From: Phyllobacteriaceae bacterium
GTDB taxonomy: Bacteria > Pseudomonadota > Alphaproteobacteria > Rhizobiales > Rhizobiaceae
NCBI GenBank assembly: GCA_002708825.1
Contig: PAPF01000030.1
Coordinates: 123,365-181,486 of the forward strand
Length of the DNA stretch: 58,122 bases
Direction: 5' to 3'
A model generated the notes under the pieces. That model worked only from the letters and a program-made list of their open reading frames with translations, was not told where the DNA came from and did not search any database. Below are positions 26,157-35,215 of this stretch, piece after piece (positions within the stretch are counted from its first letter, which is position 1; each line of letters starts with the position of its first letter). Both the position numbers and the translations under genes were made by a program.

Positions 26157-26714
26157 ATGCGAAACGTTTTTGCTTGCCTGCCGATCATTCTCTGCCTCGC
26201 CGGTCCGGCCCTCGCGGCTGAAGAACCGGCGCGCGGCGAGCGGCTCGACACCCTCTTTTCAGAACTGAAGCGAACCGCCAATGCGGCGGCTGCCCGAAGG
26301 GTTGCCGGACGCATTTCCGCGATCTTCACCGAATCGGGCAGCGCGACCGTCGACCTGCTGATGCAGAGGGCGAAAACCGCGATGGACGGCAAGGATCACG
26401 GCCTCGCGCTCGACCTCCTCGATCAGGTCATCATGCTCGAACCGGACTATGCCGAGGGCTGGAACCGCCGGGCGACCGTTCATTTCATGATGAAGAACCA
26501 CGCCAAGGCGATGTCGGACATCGAACGCGTCCTGGAACTCGAACCGCGCCATTTCGGCGCCCTGACGGGCATGGCGGCGATCCTGCGTGCGGAAGACCGT
26601 GACGAGTCCGCACTGCGCGTCTACGAAAAGGCACTGGATCTCTACCCGATGATGCGCGAAGCCCAGGAAGCGGTCGGCCGGATCGCCGACCAGCTCGCCG
26701 GCGAACCCATCTGA
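26157..26714 (+). CDS. Secreted TPR-repeat protein
   Basis: 185 residues with a signal peptide (MRNVFACLPIILCLAGPALA). Residues ~70-175 form about three tetratricopeptide repeats: GLALDLLDQVIMLEPDYAEG, NHAKAMSDIERVLELEPRHF and ESALRVYEKALDLYPMMREA. Such proteins scaffold complexes in the periplasm. The opening part (residues 20-65) is helical and charged. A hydrolase gene follows 46 bases later in the same direction. The partner is unknown. Confidence 0.8.
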   Translation: MRNVFACLPIILCLAGPALAAEEPARGERLDTLFSELKRTANAAAARRVAGRISAIFTESGSATVDLLMQRAKTAMDGKDHGLALDLLDQVIMLEPDYAEGWNRRATVHFMMKNHAKAMSDIERVLELEPRHFGALTGMAAILRAEDRDESALRVYEKALDLYPMMREAQEAVGRIADQLAGEPI

Positions 26715-26760
26715 CGACGCACTCACGGCCACGCTGGCGGCCAGGAAACATCACCGGATC

Positions 26761-27855
26761 ATGTTCAATCTCGTCGCCGCAGCCCTCGCCTTCCTGCTTG
26801 CCCTCGCGGCAATCCTGTTCGGGCTGACGCGGATCGGCGTGTTTGTGATCGAGCGCCGCCATCCGCCCGCAGGCGCCTTCGTCACGGCCAATGCCACGCG
26901 CATGCATCATGTCCACGTGCCGGGACCCGGCGATGCGTCGCTGCCGCCCGTGGTCTTCATCCATGGCGCAAGCGGCAACCTCAAGGACCCCATGGGACCG
27001 CTACGCCAGCACCTTGAAGGCAAGGCCGAACTTCTCTTCCTCGACCGGCCGGGCCACGGCTGGTCCGGCCGGGGCCCGGCCGAAAACGCCACGCCTGCGG
27101 GGCAGGCGCGCACCATCGGCGCGCTGATGGATGAACTGGGCATGGGACCGGCAGTCGTCGTCGGCCATTCATTCGGCGGCGGCGTCGCGGCGGCGCTCGC
27201 GCTGGAGCGCCCCGACAAGGTCGCAGGCCTCGTCTTCGTGTCGGCCGCAAGCCACCCCTGGCCGGGCGGCAAGACCTCCTGGTACTATCCGATCGCCGCC
27301 CGCCCGGTTCTCGGACGCCTGTTCTCGCACCTCATCGCCCTTCCGGCCGGCTGGCTGCGCATGAAGATGGGCACCGCCTGCGTCTTCTCGCCCAATCCCG
27401 CGCCGGACACCTATTCGCGCGATGCGGCCATCCCGCTGGTCCTGCGCCCGGCAAACTTCCGCATGAACGCCATAGACGTGGAATCGCTCTATCCCCATGT
27501 GCTGGAGGCAGCCCCGCGCTACAACACCATCAAGGTGCCAACCACCGTCATTTCAGGCGACAGCGACACCGTCGTCTACGAGGAAATCCATTCCGTCGGC
27601 CTTGCCGGCGACATTCCCGGCGCCCGGCTGGTCTGGGTGAAGAATCTCGGCCACAAGCCCGATTACGTCACGCCGGAACTGGTCGCCGCCGCCATCGGCG
27701 CGGTGGCCGGCGCGCCCGAAAGCCTGCTCGGCAATGTCGATGCCCTGGCCCAGGCCGCGCAAACACGGCTTGCCGGACAGGATTTCGGACCCTTCGCGGC
27801 CTGCAAGGACGGCGCGCCGCCGGATCTCGATCCCGAAGGCGCACCGGCGCAATAG
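26761..27855 (+). CDS. Membrane-anchored alpha/beta-hydrolase
   Basis: 364 residues. A hydrophobic N-terminal helix (FNLVAAALAFLLALAAILFG) probably anchors the protein, with the catalytic domain outside the cytoplasm. The fold shows the oxyanion segment VVFIHGASGNL, nucleophile elbow GHSFGGG (Ser), acid in ISGDSDTVV (Asp) and NLGHKPD (His). A cap region lies around residues 180-240. The last ~40 residues are extra and end with a Pro/Asp-rich tail. The substrate cannot be told; esterase, lipase or haloperoxidase-like activities are all possible. Confidence 0.82.
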   Translation: MFNLVAAALAFLLALAAILFGLTRIGVFVIERRHPPAGAFVTANATRMHHVHVPGPGDASLPPVVFIHGASGNLKDPMGPLRQHLEGKAELLFLDRPGHGWSGRGPAENATPAGQARTIGALMDELGMGPAVVVGHSFGGGVAAALALERPDKVAGLVFVSAASHPWPGGKTSWYYPIAARPVLGRLFSHLIALPAGWLRMKMGTACVFSPNPAPDTYSRDAAIPLVLRPANFRMNAIDVESLYPHVLEAAPRYNTIKVPTTVISGDSDTVVYEEIHSVGLAGDIPGARLVWVKNLGHKPDYVTPELVAAAIGAVAGAPESLLGNVDALAQAAQTRLAGQDFGPFAACKDGAPPDLDPEGAPAQ

Positions 27856-27868
27856 CCGGGGACTTTCC

Positions 27869-28762
27869 TCAATCCCGCTTCGCGGTCAGCTCGGTGAAGA
27901 CATCCACCATTTCCGGCACCAGCCGGTCGCCTTGTCCGGCGCCCTCGGCCAGTTGCAGCAACAGCTTCGTGCCGCCGGACATGACGGACACGCCGCCGGC
28001 TTCCTGCGCCATCTGTGCATAATAGCTGACATCCTTCAGCGCATTGCGCAGGGCAAAGGCCAGCTTCTGCGGATCGCCGTCGATCGCATAGGCCTTGATG
28101 AAATCCATCATGCCCGAGTGATTTGGCCCGGCCGCCAGCACATCGTAGAGGGACTGGCGTGACACGCCGGCCTTGTCGGCCATGGCGAAGGCTTCCGACA
28201 TGGCCGCCGCACTGGTCATGGCGTAGAAATTGTTGATCAGCTTGATCGTGTGGCCGGCGCCCAGTTCGCCGAGATGAAACACGTTCTCGCCCAGGTCGTC
28301 GAGCACCGGACGGATGGCATCGAACGCCGCCTGGTCGCCAGCGCACATGATGTTGAGCTTGCCCTCGCGGCCATGGCTGGGCGTGCGGCCGAGCGGCGCG
28401 TCCATGTAGGTTCCACCGGCCTCGGCCACCGCTTGTCCGAGCATCCGGGTGGACACCGGCAGCGACGTCCCGAAATCGATGACCGTCGTGCCCGGCTTCA
28501 GCCCGGCAATAACGCCGTCTTCGCCAAGCATCCGGCTTTCCACCTGTGCCGAGGTGCCGACGCACAGCATGACGATGTCGCTGACCGCCGCCAGTTCGCG
28601 CGCCGTGCCGGCTTCCTTCGCGCCGCGCGCCTTCGCCGCCTCCACACCCTTGCGGTCACGATGGCCGAGAACGGTGAGGTGATAACCCCTGTCCAGGAGC
28701 CGCTGGACCATGGCCGATCCCATGAGTCCCAGGCCAATGAAGCCGATAGCCGGTTTGGACAT
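27869..28762 (-). CDS. 3-hydroxyisobutyrate dehydrogenase family oxidoreductase
   Basis: 297 residues, beta-hydroxyacid dehydrogenase family. N-terminal cofactor motif IGFIGLGLMGSAM; substrate segment DAPLGRTPSHG (family DxPVSGG); catalytic Lys in GAGHTIKLINN. The His/Arg after the second strand (VLGHRDRKG) suggests NADP. ATG 28762 has AGGGAG six bases upstream; the frame is open further up inside the next gene. It follows the phytanoyl-CoA-dioxygenase-like gene by 14 bases, so they form an operon, probably for an organic or sugar acid. Confidence 0.88.
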   Translation of the reverse strand: MSKPAIGFIGLGLMGSAMVQRLLDRGYHLTVLGHRDRKGVEAAKARGAKEAGTARELAAVSDIVMLCVGTSAQVESRMLGEDGVIAGLKPGTTVIDFGTSLPVSTRMLGQAVAEAGGTYMDAPLGRTPSHGREGKLNIMCAGDQAAFDAIRPVLDDLGENVFHLGELGAGHTIKLINNFYAMTSAAAMSEAFAMADKAGVSRQSLYDVLAAGPNHSGMMDFIKAYAIDGDPQKLAFALRNALKDVSYYAQMAQEAGGVSVMSGGTKLLLQLAEGAGQGDRLVPEMVDVFTELTAKRD

Positions 28763-28776
28763 GTCTTTCTCCCTTT

Positions 28777-29670
28777 TCAGTTGGCCCGGGCGAATGCCGG
28801 TTTCGAGGCATTCTTCTGGATTTCGTAGATCGAGCGGTTGAGTGCCGGTTGCGGCTGCGGAATGCGCACGGACACATTCTTGAGGCGCGGCGTCAGCGTC
28901 GGCTGCCCGCACAGCATGCGGCTGTCATATTCCTCGATCGTGTCGAACTTCGTCATCGAACCCATGACCGGAAAGGCGTCCGCCGCCATCATCTCGTAGA
29001 ACAGCATGCGCCGGTCGCGCGCCGACGTGTTGAGCGCCGAACCATGCACGATGTGGCCGTGATGGATCGAGATGGACCCGGCCGGCCCGGTCAGTTGCAC
29101 CGCCGTGGCCATGTCCAGCCCGTTGGCTTCCAGATCCATGGCCCCGGCGAACACGCCATTGGCGTGATGGTCGAAGATCTCGCCCTTGTGGGTCCCCGGA
29201 AACACCATCAGCGGCCCGTTTTCCTCGACCATGTCGTCGATGAGGACGCCCACGGCCAGCACGTCGTCATTGGTGTGGGGATAAAAGGCGAAGTCCTGGT
29301 GCCATTCGATGGCCGCGCCATAGCCGGCGGATTTCAGGTTCAGCTTCGTCGTGTGCAAGCGCACATCGGGGCCGATCAGGTCGCGCACCGGTGCCAGGAT
29401 GTGATCGGATCGCAGCAGGTCGTTCATCACCGGGGAAATGCGGTGCGGCAGCTTGATGCGCCGGATGCGCGGATTGTCGGGGCTGTGGCTGTCTTCCAGG
29501 TCCAGCCGGTCATTCGATTCCGTCATGCCACGCGCCTCCTCGTGGAAGCGCGCCACCTCCGCGCGGATTGCCTCGATGATGTCCATCGGCACCCGGTTTT
29601 CCAGCAGCAGGTAACCGTTCTCTTCATAAAAGGCGGCCTGATCCGCCGTCAGCACTTCCCGTTCATCCAT
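28777..29670 (-). CDS. Phytanoyl-CoA dioxygenase family oxygenase
   Basis: 297-residue Fe(II)/2-oxoglutarate-dependent oxygenase. The metal triad is visible as H-x-D in EWHQDFAFYPH and a distal His in GHIVHGSALN, followed by an Arg (DRRMLF) suited to binding 2-oxoglutarate. The N-terminal TADQAAFYEENGYLLLENRV is typical. It starts the operon with the dehydrogenase and is divergent from an enolase-superfamily gene about 100 bases away. The family acts on many small molecules; the substrate here is unknown, likely linked to the sugar-acid enzymes around it. Confidence 0.85.
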   Translation of the reverse strand: MDEREVLTADQAAFYEENGYLLLENRVPMDIIEAIRAEVARFHEEARGMTESNDRLDLEDSHSPDNPRIRRIKLPHRISPVMNDLLRSDHILAPVRDLIGPDVRLHTTKLNLKSAGYGAAIEWHQDFAFYPHTNDDVLAVGVLIDDMVEENGPLMVFPGTHKGEIFDHHANGVFAGAMDLEANGLDMATAVQLTGPAGSISIHHGHIVHGSALNTSARDRRMLFYEMMAADAFPVMGSMTKFDTIEEYDSRMLCGQPTLTPRLKNVSVRIPQPQPALNRSIYEIQKNASKPAFARAN

Positions 29671-29771
29671 CCATGCCTCCCCTTGTCCTTGCCGCCGGAT
29701 GCCGCGCGGGCTGTCCGGGGCTTGCCTGTGCTGCCCGCCCGGCTAAAGTCGCTGGCCGGGAGGCTTGTTTC

Positions 29772-30968
29772 ATGTCCGTCATCCGCACCGTCAGGACCCT
29801 GCGCCTTGGCGCCTATCCCAACCTGCTCTGGGTCGTGGTCGAGGATGACCAGGGCGCCACGGGTCTGGGCGAAACCTTCTTCGGCGCCCGCGCCGTCGAG
29901 GCCTGTATCCACGAAACCGTCGCCCCGAAACTCATCGGCATGGACGCCGACCCCGAGCCGGTGCGCATGGCCCTCGTGCCCTATGCCGGGCACCAGGCCG
30001 CCGGTGCCGAACTGCGTGCCAATTCCGCCATCGACATCGCCCTCTGGGATCTGAAGGCCCGGCGCAATGGCGAACCGCTCTGGCGCGCGCTTGGCGGCCG
30101 CTGCCGGCAGGCGATCCGCACCTACAATACCTGCGCGGGCTACCAGTATGTCCGCTCCGCCGAAGGCCAGACATCGGCCAACTGGGGCATTGGCGCGCCT
30201 GCTGCCGGTCCCTACGAAGACCTCCAGGCGTTCCTCACCGATGCCGGCGCGCTGGCCGAAAGCCTTCTGGCGCAGGGCATCACGGGCATGAAGATCTGGC
30301 CCTTCGACCGCTATGCCGAGCGCTCCGGCGGCCAGTCCATCCTGCCCGACGAACTGGAGGAAGGCCTGATGCCCTTCAGGCAGATCCGTGACGCGGTCGG
30401 CGGCCGTATGGACATCATGCTGGAAATGCACTCCTTGTGGAACCAGCCCGCGGCATTGCAGATCGCCGAGGCCGTCGCGCCCTTCGGCATCTACTGGATC
30501 GAGGATGCGGTGCGCATGCAGGGCGTTTCCGCGCTGGCCGACTTCCGCGCCCGCTGCCCGATCCGCGTCACCGCGTCGGAAACCATCGCCGGGCGTCACC
30601 AGTTCCGCGAACTGCTGGAGGCCGGCGCAACGGACTACGTCATGCTCGATCTCGGCTGGTGCGGCGGCCTGAGCGAGGGCAAGGCCATCGCCGCGCTCGC
30701 CGATGCATGGCACCGGCCGATCGCCCCGCATGATTGCACCGGGCCTGTGGTCTATGCCGCGTCCTGCCACCTGTCGCTGCACGCGTCCAATGCCGTCATC
30801 CAGGAAAGCGTGCGCGCGCTCTACACCGGCTGGTATGCCGACGTCGCCGACGGGCTGCCCGTGGTCGAGAACGGTATGGTGCGGCCGGCGGACGGTCCGG
30901 GCCATGGCCTGACCCTGAAGGACGGCGTCTTCACCCGGCCCGATGCCACCGTGCTGGAAAGCCGCTGA
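29772..30968 (+). CDS. Enolase superfamily enzyme (mandelate racemase/muconate lactonising group)
   Basis: 398 residues. The capping domain opens IRTVRTLRLGAYPNLLWVVV; barrel motifs include GITGMKIWPFDRYAE, the metal ligands in IMLEMHSLW, IYWIEDAV and TASETIAG, and a C-terminal IAPHDCTGPV. This pattern is of sugar-acid dehydratases or cycloisomerases. ATG 29772 has GGGAGG eight bases upstream; the longer frame is not family-like. It faces a dioxygenase operon on one side and a UxaA-type dehydratase on the other. The exact sugar acid cannot be assigned. Confidence 0.87.
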   Translation: MSVIRTVRTLRLGAYPNLLWVVVEDDQGATGLGETFFGARAVEACIHETVAPKLIGMDADPEPVRMALVPYAGHQAAGAELRANSAIDIALWDLKARRNGEPLWRALGGRCRQAIRTYNTCAGYQYVRSAEGQTSANWGIGAPAAGPYEDLQAFLTDAGALAESLLAQGITGMKIWPFDRYAERSGGQSILPDELEEGLMPFRQIRDAVGGRMDIMLEMHSLWNQPAALQIAEAVAPFGIYWIEDAVRMQGVSALADFRARCPIRVTASETIAGRHQFRELLEAGATDYVMLDLGWCGGLSEGKAIAALADAWHRPIAPHDCTGPVVYAASCHLSLHASNAVIQESVRALYTGWYADVADGLPVVENGMVRPADGPGHGLTLKDGVFTRPDATVLESR

Positions 30969-31030
30969 AACGGTGCGGGGCCGTGCCCGGCCGTGACGGA
31001 GACTTTCACGGACAGGCGACCGGGATTGCA

Positions 31031-32542
31031 TCACATGGTCGCCCCGATCTGCCAGGGCACGAATTCGAAATCGCCCAGCCCCTGGGCTTCCGATTTCGAC
31101 TGTTCGCCGGAGGCCACCCGCAGGATGAGATCGTAGATTTCGCGGCCCTTCTCCTCAAGGGACACGCCGTCAGTCAGCATGGCGCCGGCATTGACGTCCA
31201 TGTCCTCCGTCATGCGGGTGTACATGTCCGTGTTCGTCGCCACCTTGATGCAGGGCGACGGCTTGGACCCGAAGGCCGAGCCGCGCCCGGTGGTGAAGAC
31301 GACGACATTGCATCCGGACGCGATCTGCCCGGTCACCGAGGCGGGATCGTATCCCGGTGAATCCATGAAGGTGAAGCCGCGCACCGTGACCGGTTCGCCA
31401 TATTTGTAGACGCCGTTGAGCGGCGTGGTTCCGCCCTTGGCCGCCGCCCCGAGCGATTTTTCCAGGATGGTCGTCAGTCCGCCCTTCTTGTTGCCGGGCG
31501 AGGGGTTGTTGTCCATCGAACCCTTGTTGCGCGCCGTGTAGTCCTCCCACCACCGGATCAGGCCGACCAGTTTCTCGCCTGTCTTCCGGTCCGCCGCGCG
31601 CCGCGTCAGCAGATGCTCCGCGCCATAGATCTCCGGCGTTTCCGCCAGCACGCCCGTGCCGCCCTGCGCGACGAGCAGGTCGCAGGCATGGCCGAGCGCC
31701 GGATTGGCCGTGATGCCCGACCAGGCGTCCGAACCGCCGCATTGCAGCGCCACCATAAGCTCCGAGGCCGGGCAGGGCTCGCGCCGCGCCTCGTTGGCCA
31801 GCGGCAGCATGGCCCGCACCTTCTCGATGCCCAGTTCAACGGTCTTGCGCAGGCCGGCGACGTCCTGGATGTTCATCGTCTGGAACAGCGGTCCCTTCTC
31901 GATGCCATAGGCTTCCAGCAGCCAGTCGATCTGGTTCATCTCGCAGCCAAGGCCGACCATCAGCACCCCGGCATGGTTGGGATGGCGGGCATAGCCCCAC
32001 ATGACCCGTTGCAGCGCATCGAAGCCGTCGCCGGACCCGGCCATGCCGCAGCCCGTCCCGTGCACGAAGGCGACGACGCCGTCGACATTGGGGTATTTGG
32101 CCATCTCTTCCGGACCGAAGGCCGAGGCGATCATGCGCGCCGCCGTGGCCGAACAGTTCACCGAGGTCAGCACGGCGATGTAGTTGCGCGTGCCGGCGCG
32201 GCCATTGGCGCGCCGGAAGCCCATGAACGTGTCGCGCGCACCTTCCGGCACAAGGGCGACCGGCCTGAGATCGGTCGAGAATTCGTAGTCGGCCTGGGTA
32301 TTGCGGAATTCGGTGTTGTGCGTGTGGACATGCTCGCCCGGCGCGATGTCCTGCGAGGCGTAGCCGATCACCTGCGCATATTTTCGGATCACGCCGCCCT
32401 GGGGAATCGCCGCGGTGGCGATCTTGTGGCCGCGCGGGATCATCGAGACCGTGGTCACGCCTTCCACCGCTGTGCCTGCTTCCAGTGCGCGGATGGCGGT
32501 AACGACATTGTCTGAGGCATCGAGACGGACGGTGACGGTCAT
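31031..32542 (-). CDS. UxaA family dehydratase (altronate/galactarate type)
   Basis: 503 residues combining an N-terminal SAF domain (about 1-100, with SMIPRGHKIATAAIPQGG) and the large dehydratase domain (GFRRANGRAGTRNYIAVLTS, VHGTGCGMAG, GLGCEMNQ, ALQCGGSDAWSG). Members remove water from D-altronate, galactarate and similar acids with an Fe-dependent centre. ATG 32542 begins the SAF domain; ATG 32602 in the same frame is possible, and neither has a strong ribosome site. It lies downstream of the TRAP transporter genes behind a strong hairpin, so its substrate may be the imported acid. Confidence 0.87.
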   Translation of the reverse strand: MTVTVRLDASDNVVTAIRALEAGTAVEGVTTVSMIPRGHKIATAAIPQGGVIRKYAQVIGYASQDIAPGEHVHTHNTEFRNTQADYEFSTDLRPVALVPEGARDTFMGFRRANGRAGTRNYIAVLTSVNCSATAARMIASAFGPEEMAKYPNVDGVVAFVHGTGCGMAGSGDGFDALQRVMWGYARHPNHAGVLMVGLGCEMNQIDWLLEAYGIEKGPLFQTMNIQDVAGLRKTVELGIEKVRAMLPLANEARREPCPASELMVALQCGGSDAWSGITANPALGHACDLLVAQGGTGVLAETPEIYGAEHLLTRRAADRKTGEKLVGLIRWWEDYTARNKGSMDNNPSPGNKKGGLTTILEKSLGAAAKGGTTPLNGVYKYGEPVTVRGFTFMDSPGYDPASVTGQIASGCNVVVFTTGRGSAFGSKPSPCIKVATNTDMYTRMTEDMDVNAGAMLTDGVSLEEKGREIYDLILRVASGEQSKSEAQGLGDFEFVPWQIGATM

Positions 32543-32611
32543 GGGGTCGGTTCCGGTTGTTCTGACCGGCGCCGCTTGTGCCGTTGCGCCGGTAAATGGC
32601 ATCGGGTGACA

Positions 32612-32646
32612 GGAACCGCCGGCCCATGGAAGTGGCCGGCGGTTCC
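32612..32646 (-). terminator. Perfect 13-base hairpin between dctM and the UxaA-type gene
   Basis: GGAACCGCCGGCC and GGCCGGCGGTTCC pair perfectly around a 9-base loop. On the minus strand it comes 20 bases past the dctM stop and before the dehydratase start; the T-rich flank is on the plus-strand side. It may end or attenuate transcription from the TRAP operon. Confidence 0.6.
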
Positions 32647-32666
32647 GTTTTCGTGTTTCGCCTGCC

Positions 32667-34298
32667 CTAGTCGAGCAGCAGGCTGACGATGGGCGGCCAA
32701 ATCAGCAGCACCGAGAGCGCCAGGAGCTGGATCATGATGAACGGCAGGAAGCCCCGGAAGATATCCGTCAGCGAGATGTGATCGGGCGCAACCGACTTCA
32801 GGTAGAAGGCGGCCGGACCGAAGGGCGGCGACAGGAAGCTGACCTGCATGTTCATGCAGAACACGACGCCGAACCAGATGGCCACATGCTTGGGATCAAG
32901 CGTTCCCAGGACGCCCAGTTCCGCCGGCGGCAGCTTCAGCACGATCGGCAGGAATACCGGCATGATCAGCAGCACGATGCCCACCCAGTCCATGAACATG
33001 CCCATGATCAGGAAGATCAGCATCATGACAAGGATGATGCCCATGGTGGGCAGTTCCGCCGAGGTGATGAGGTTGGCCACGTAGGTCGGGCCGCCGACCA
33101 GCGTATAGGCCGCCGCCAGCGCCGCTGCGCCGATCGTCACCCAGATGATCGTGCCGGTGGATTTCAACGTGCGCATCACGCTGTCCCACACGATCTCGAA
33201 GGTCATCTCGCGGCGGATGAGGCCGATGACGAACACCGCGATCACGCCCATGCCTGCGGCCTCGGTAATGCCGGTGATGCCGCCATAGATGGAACCGAGC
33301 ACGACGCCCACGACCACGATCGGCGCGACAAGGCCCTTGCCCATCTCCCATCCCCGCATGGACCGCTCGCGGCCGGCGACGAGAAAGACGATTCCCAGCG
33401 CGATGACGAGCGCTCCGATCAGCCACGGGAAATCCGACACCATGCCGAGCGGGATCGGATCGACGCCCTCGCGAATGGCATTCTCCCCGGTCAGGGTAAA
33501 GAACAGCGCCCGCAGCGAAAGGATGGCCGCCGCGCCCGCCGTCAGCAGGCTGACGAAGCCAAGGAACATCAGCGACTTTTCCTTGCCTTTAGGATCGTCG
33601 GGGTTGTCCGGCGGCAGGGGAGCCAAAGACGGGTTCAGGTTGGTGCGGATGATGATGTAGATGATGAAGAAGCTGGCCAGCATGAAGCCCGGAATGAACG
33701 AGGCGGTGAACAGCGCCTTGATCGAGGTTTCCGTGACGAGGCCATAGAAGATCAGCACGATGGACGGCGGGATCATCGTGCCGAGGCTCCCCGACGCGCA
33801 GATCGTGCCGATGGCGAGATTCTGGTTGTAGCCGAGGCGCAGCATCTGCGGCAGCGCGATCAGGCCGAGCAGGACCACCTCGCCGCCGATGATGCCCGAC
33901 ATCGCCGCCATGATCACCGCCATGATGGAGGTGACGATGGCAATGCCGCCACGCGTGCGGCTGAGCCACTGGTTGAGCGAAGCATACATGTCGCGCGCTA
34001 TGCCCGACCGCTCAAGCAGGGCTGCCATGAGGATGAACAATGGCACGGATATGAGGACGTAGTTCGTCATCTGGCGGTAGACCGCCTGGGCAAGGACCGA
34101 GAAGGGTCCCCGCCCGAAATCGCGGAACAGGATGTCCGGACCGAATTTCATGATCAGCGTCATCGCCGCCAGGAAGGCGGAGGCGAAGCCCAGCGGCATG
34201 CCGAGCGCCAGCAGGACGAACATCGAAAGAAGAAGGATGACAGACAGCGTTCCGATGTCGGACACCTTCATCCACGCAAGCAGGTCGACGAGTTCCAT
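32667..34298 (-). CDS. dctM: TRAP transporter large permease DctM
   Basis: 543 residues, longer than the usual ~425, the extra length being a middle insertion (about 210-300) with a charged segment PDNPDDPKGKEKS and extra helices. The N-terminal FVLLALGMPLGFASAFL, the loop GSLGTMIPPSIVLIFYG and the late segment MGMFMDWVGIVLLIMPVFLP are hallmarks. Together with DctQ it imports an organic acid by sodium symport, loaded by DctP. The ATG follows the dctQ stop by 6 bases. Long DctM forms are known for other acid transporters, so the insertion is unusual but not unique. Confidence 0.92.
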   Translation of the reverse strand: MELVDLLAWMKVSDIGTLSVILLLSMFVLLALGMPLGFASAFLAAMTLIMKFGPDILFRDFGRGPFSVLAQAVYRQMTNYVLISVPLFILMAALLERSGIARDMYASLNQWLSRTRGGIAIVTSIMAVIMAAMSGIIGGEVVLLGLIALPQMLRLGYNQNLAIGTICASGSLGTMIPPSIVLIFYGLVTETSIKALFTASFIPGFMLASFFIIYIIIRTNLNPSLAPLPPDNPDDPKGKEKSLMFLGFVSLLTAGAAAILSLRALFFTLTGENAIREGVDPIPLGMVSDFPWLIGALVIALGIVFLVAGRERSMRGWEMGKGLVAPIVVVGVVLGSIYGGITGITEAAGMGVIAVFVIGLIRREMTFEIVWDSVMRTLKSTGTIIWVTIGAAALAAAYTLVGGPTYVANLITSAELPTMGIILVMMLIFLIMGMFMDWVGIVLLIMPVFLPIVLKLPPAELGVLGTLDPKHVAIWFGVVFCMNMQVSFLSPPFGPAAFYLKSVAPDHISLTDIFRGFLPFIMIQLLALSVLLIWPPIVSLLLD

Positions 34299-34304
34299 GG
34301 CGTG

Positions 34305-35111
34305 TCAGTCCTTGAGCGTCTTGCGGATGTTCTCGATCTCGACCTCGTCGATCTCGTCCATCGGTGAATGGTGCTCCGGCGCCTTGTTCCAGTCGGCAAT
34401 CAGGTTCGACACGGCCTGGATGGTCACGAGGAGGATGATGAAGAGAATGGCCGGCTTGACCGTGGCCGGGATCGGCGGATCCCAGGCGGTGCCGAAGGTC
34501 TCGCCGCGCATCAGGCGCACCGACGCGTCGTTGTAGCCGCCCCAGATGAGCGTGAAGGTGAAGCCGGCGATCAGCAGGACGGAAATGACGTCGGCGGTCT
34601 TCCGCATCCAGCGCGGCATCAGGTCGTAGATGACATAGATGCGGATATGGCTGCGCTGCTGCATGGCGTAGAGGCCGGCCAGCAGGAAGACGAAGCTGGC
34701 GATCCACAGCGAAAGCTCGTTGGCCCAGAGCGTCGGCGCGGTGAACACGTAGCGCGCCACCACTTCGTAGAACATGGCGATGACGATGAGCAGCGTGCCG
34801 ACCATGGCAATGCGCGAACAGACCAGGGAAACGATATCGAAAAAGCCTTCGGGCTCGCGCTCGATGGCGCCCCGGAAATCGGAGAGATAGATCGTGCCGA
34901 ACAGGATCGTCGCGAACAGGCAGAACAGCATGGCCTGCACCGCCGGCTTGCCCTGCGGACGGATCATGTCATGCATCGTGACCGGCGTTTCGGAAACGAA
35001 ATGTCCGAGCAGGAAATAGATGAACAGCAGCAGGGTTGCCGCGCCGAAGCCGAACGCAAGCCAGCGCATCGCCCCCCGCATGCCGCCCAGCCAAAGACTT
35101 TGCTTTTCCAA
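34305..35111 (-). CDS. dctQ: TRAP transporter small permease DctQ
   Basis: 268 residues with the DctQ four-helix core in the second half (ANELSLWIASFVFLLAGLYA, then RSHIRIYVIYDLMP) and about two extra N-terminal helices (WLAFGFGAATLLLFIYFLLG). The start is read as TTG at 35111 because GGGGAGG lies six bases before it; ATGs at 35081 and 35069 are in frame but lack such a site, and the longer ATG frame crosses the upstream hairpin. The C-terminal tail is charged. It lies between dctP and dctM. Confidence 0.85.
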   Translation of the reverse strand: MEKQSLWLGGMRGAMRWLAFGFGAATLLLFIYFLLGHFVSETPVTMHDMIRPQGKPAVQAMLFCLFATILFGTIYLSDFRGAIEREPEGFFDIVSLVCSRIAMVGTLLIVIAMFYEVVARYVFTAPTLWANELSLWIASFVFLLAGLYAMQQRSHIRIYVIYDLMPRWMRKTADVISVLLIAGFTFTLIWGGYNDASVRLMRGETFGTAWDPPIPATVKPAILFIILLVTIQAVSNLIADWNKAPEHHSPMDEIDEVEIENIRKTLKD

Positions 35112-35160
35112 GGTTACCCTCCCCTGGCAACACCCGGCCATCGGGCCGGTCTGGAAAAAT

Positions 35161-35184
35161 GGCGAGCCCGGGCCCGGGCTCGCC
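35161..35184 (-). terminator. 24-base perfect palindrome with T run between dctP and dctQ
   Basis: GGCGAGCCCGGG is followed at once by its reverse complement. On the minus strand ATTTTTCC follows. It lies 31 bases past the dctP stop, inside the operon, so partial termination would give more binding protein than permease. Confidence 0.75.
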
Positions 35185-35215
35185 ACCAGTTTCAGGTCCG
35201 CTCAGGCGGCTGGCA

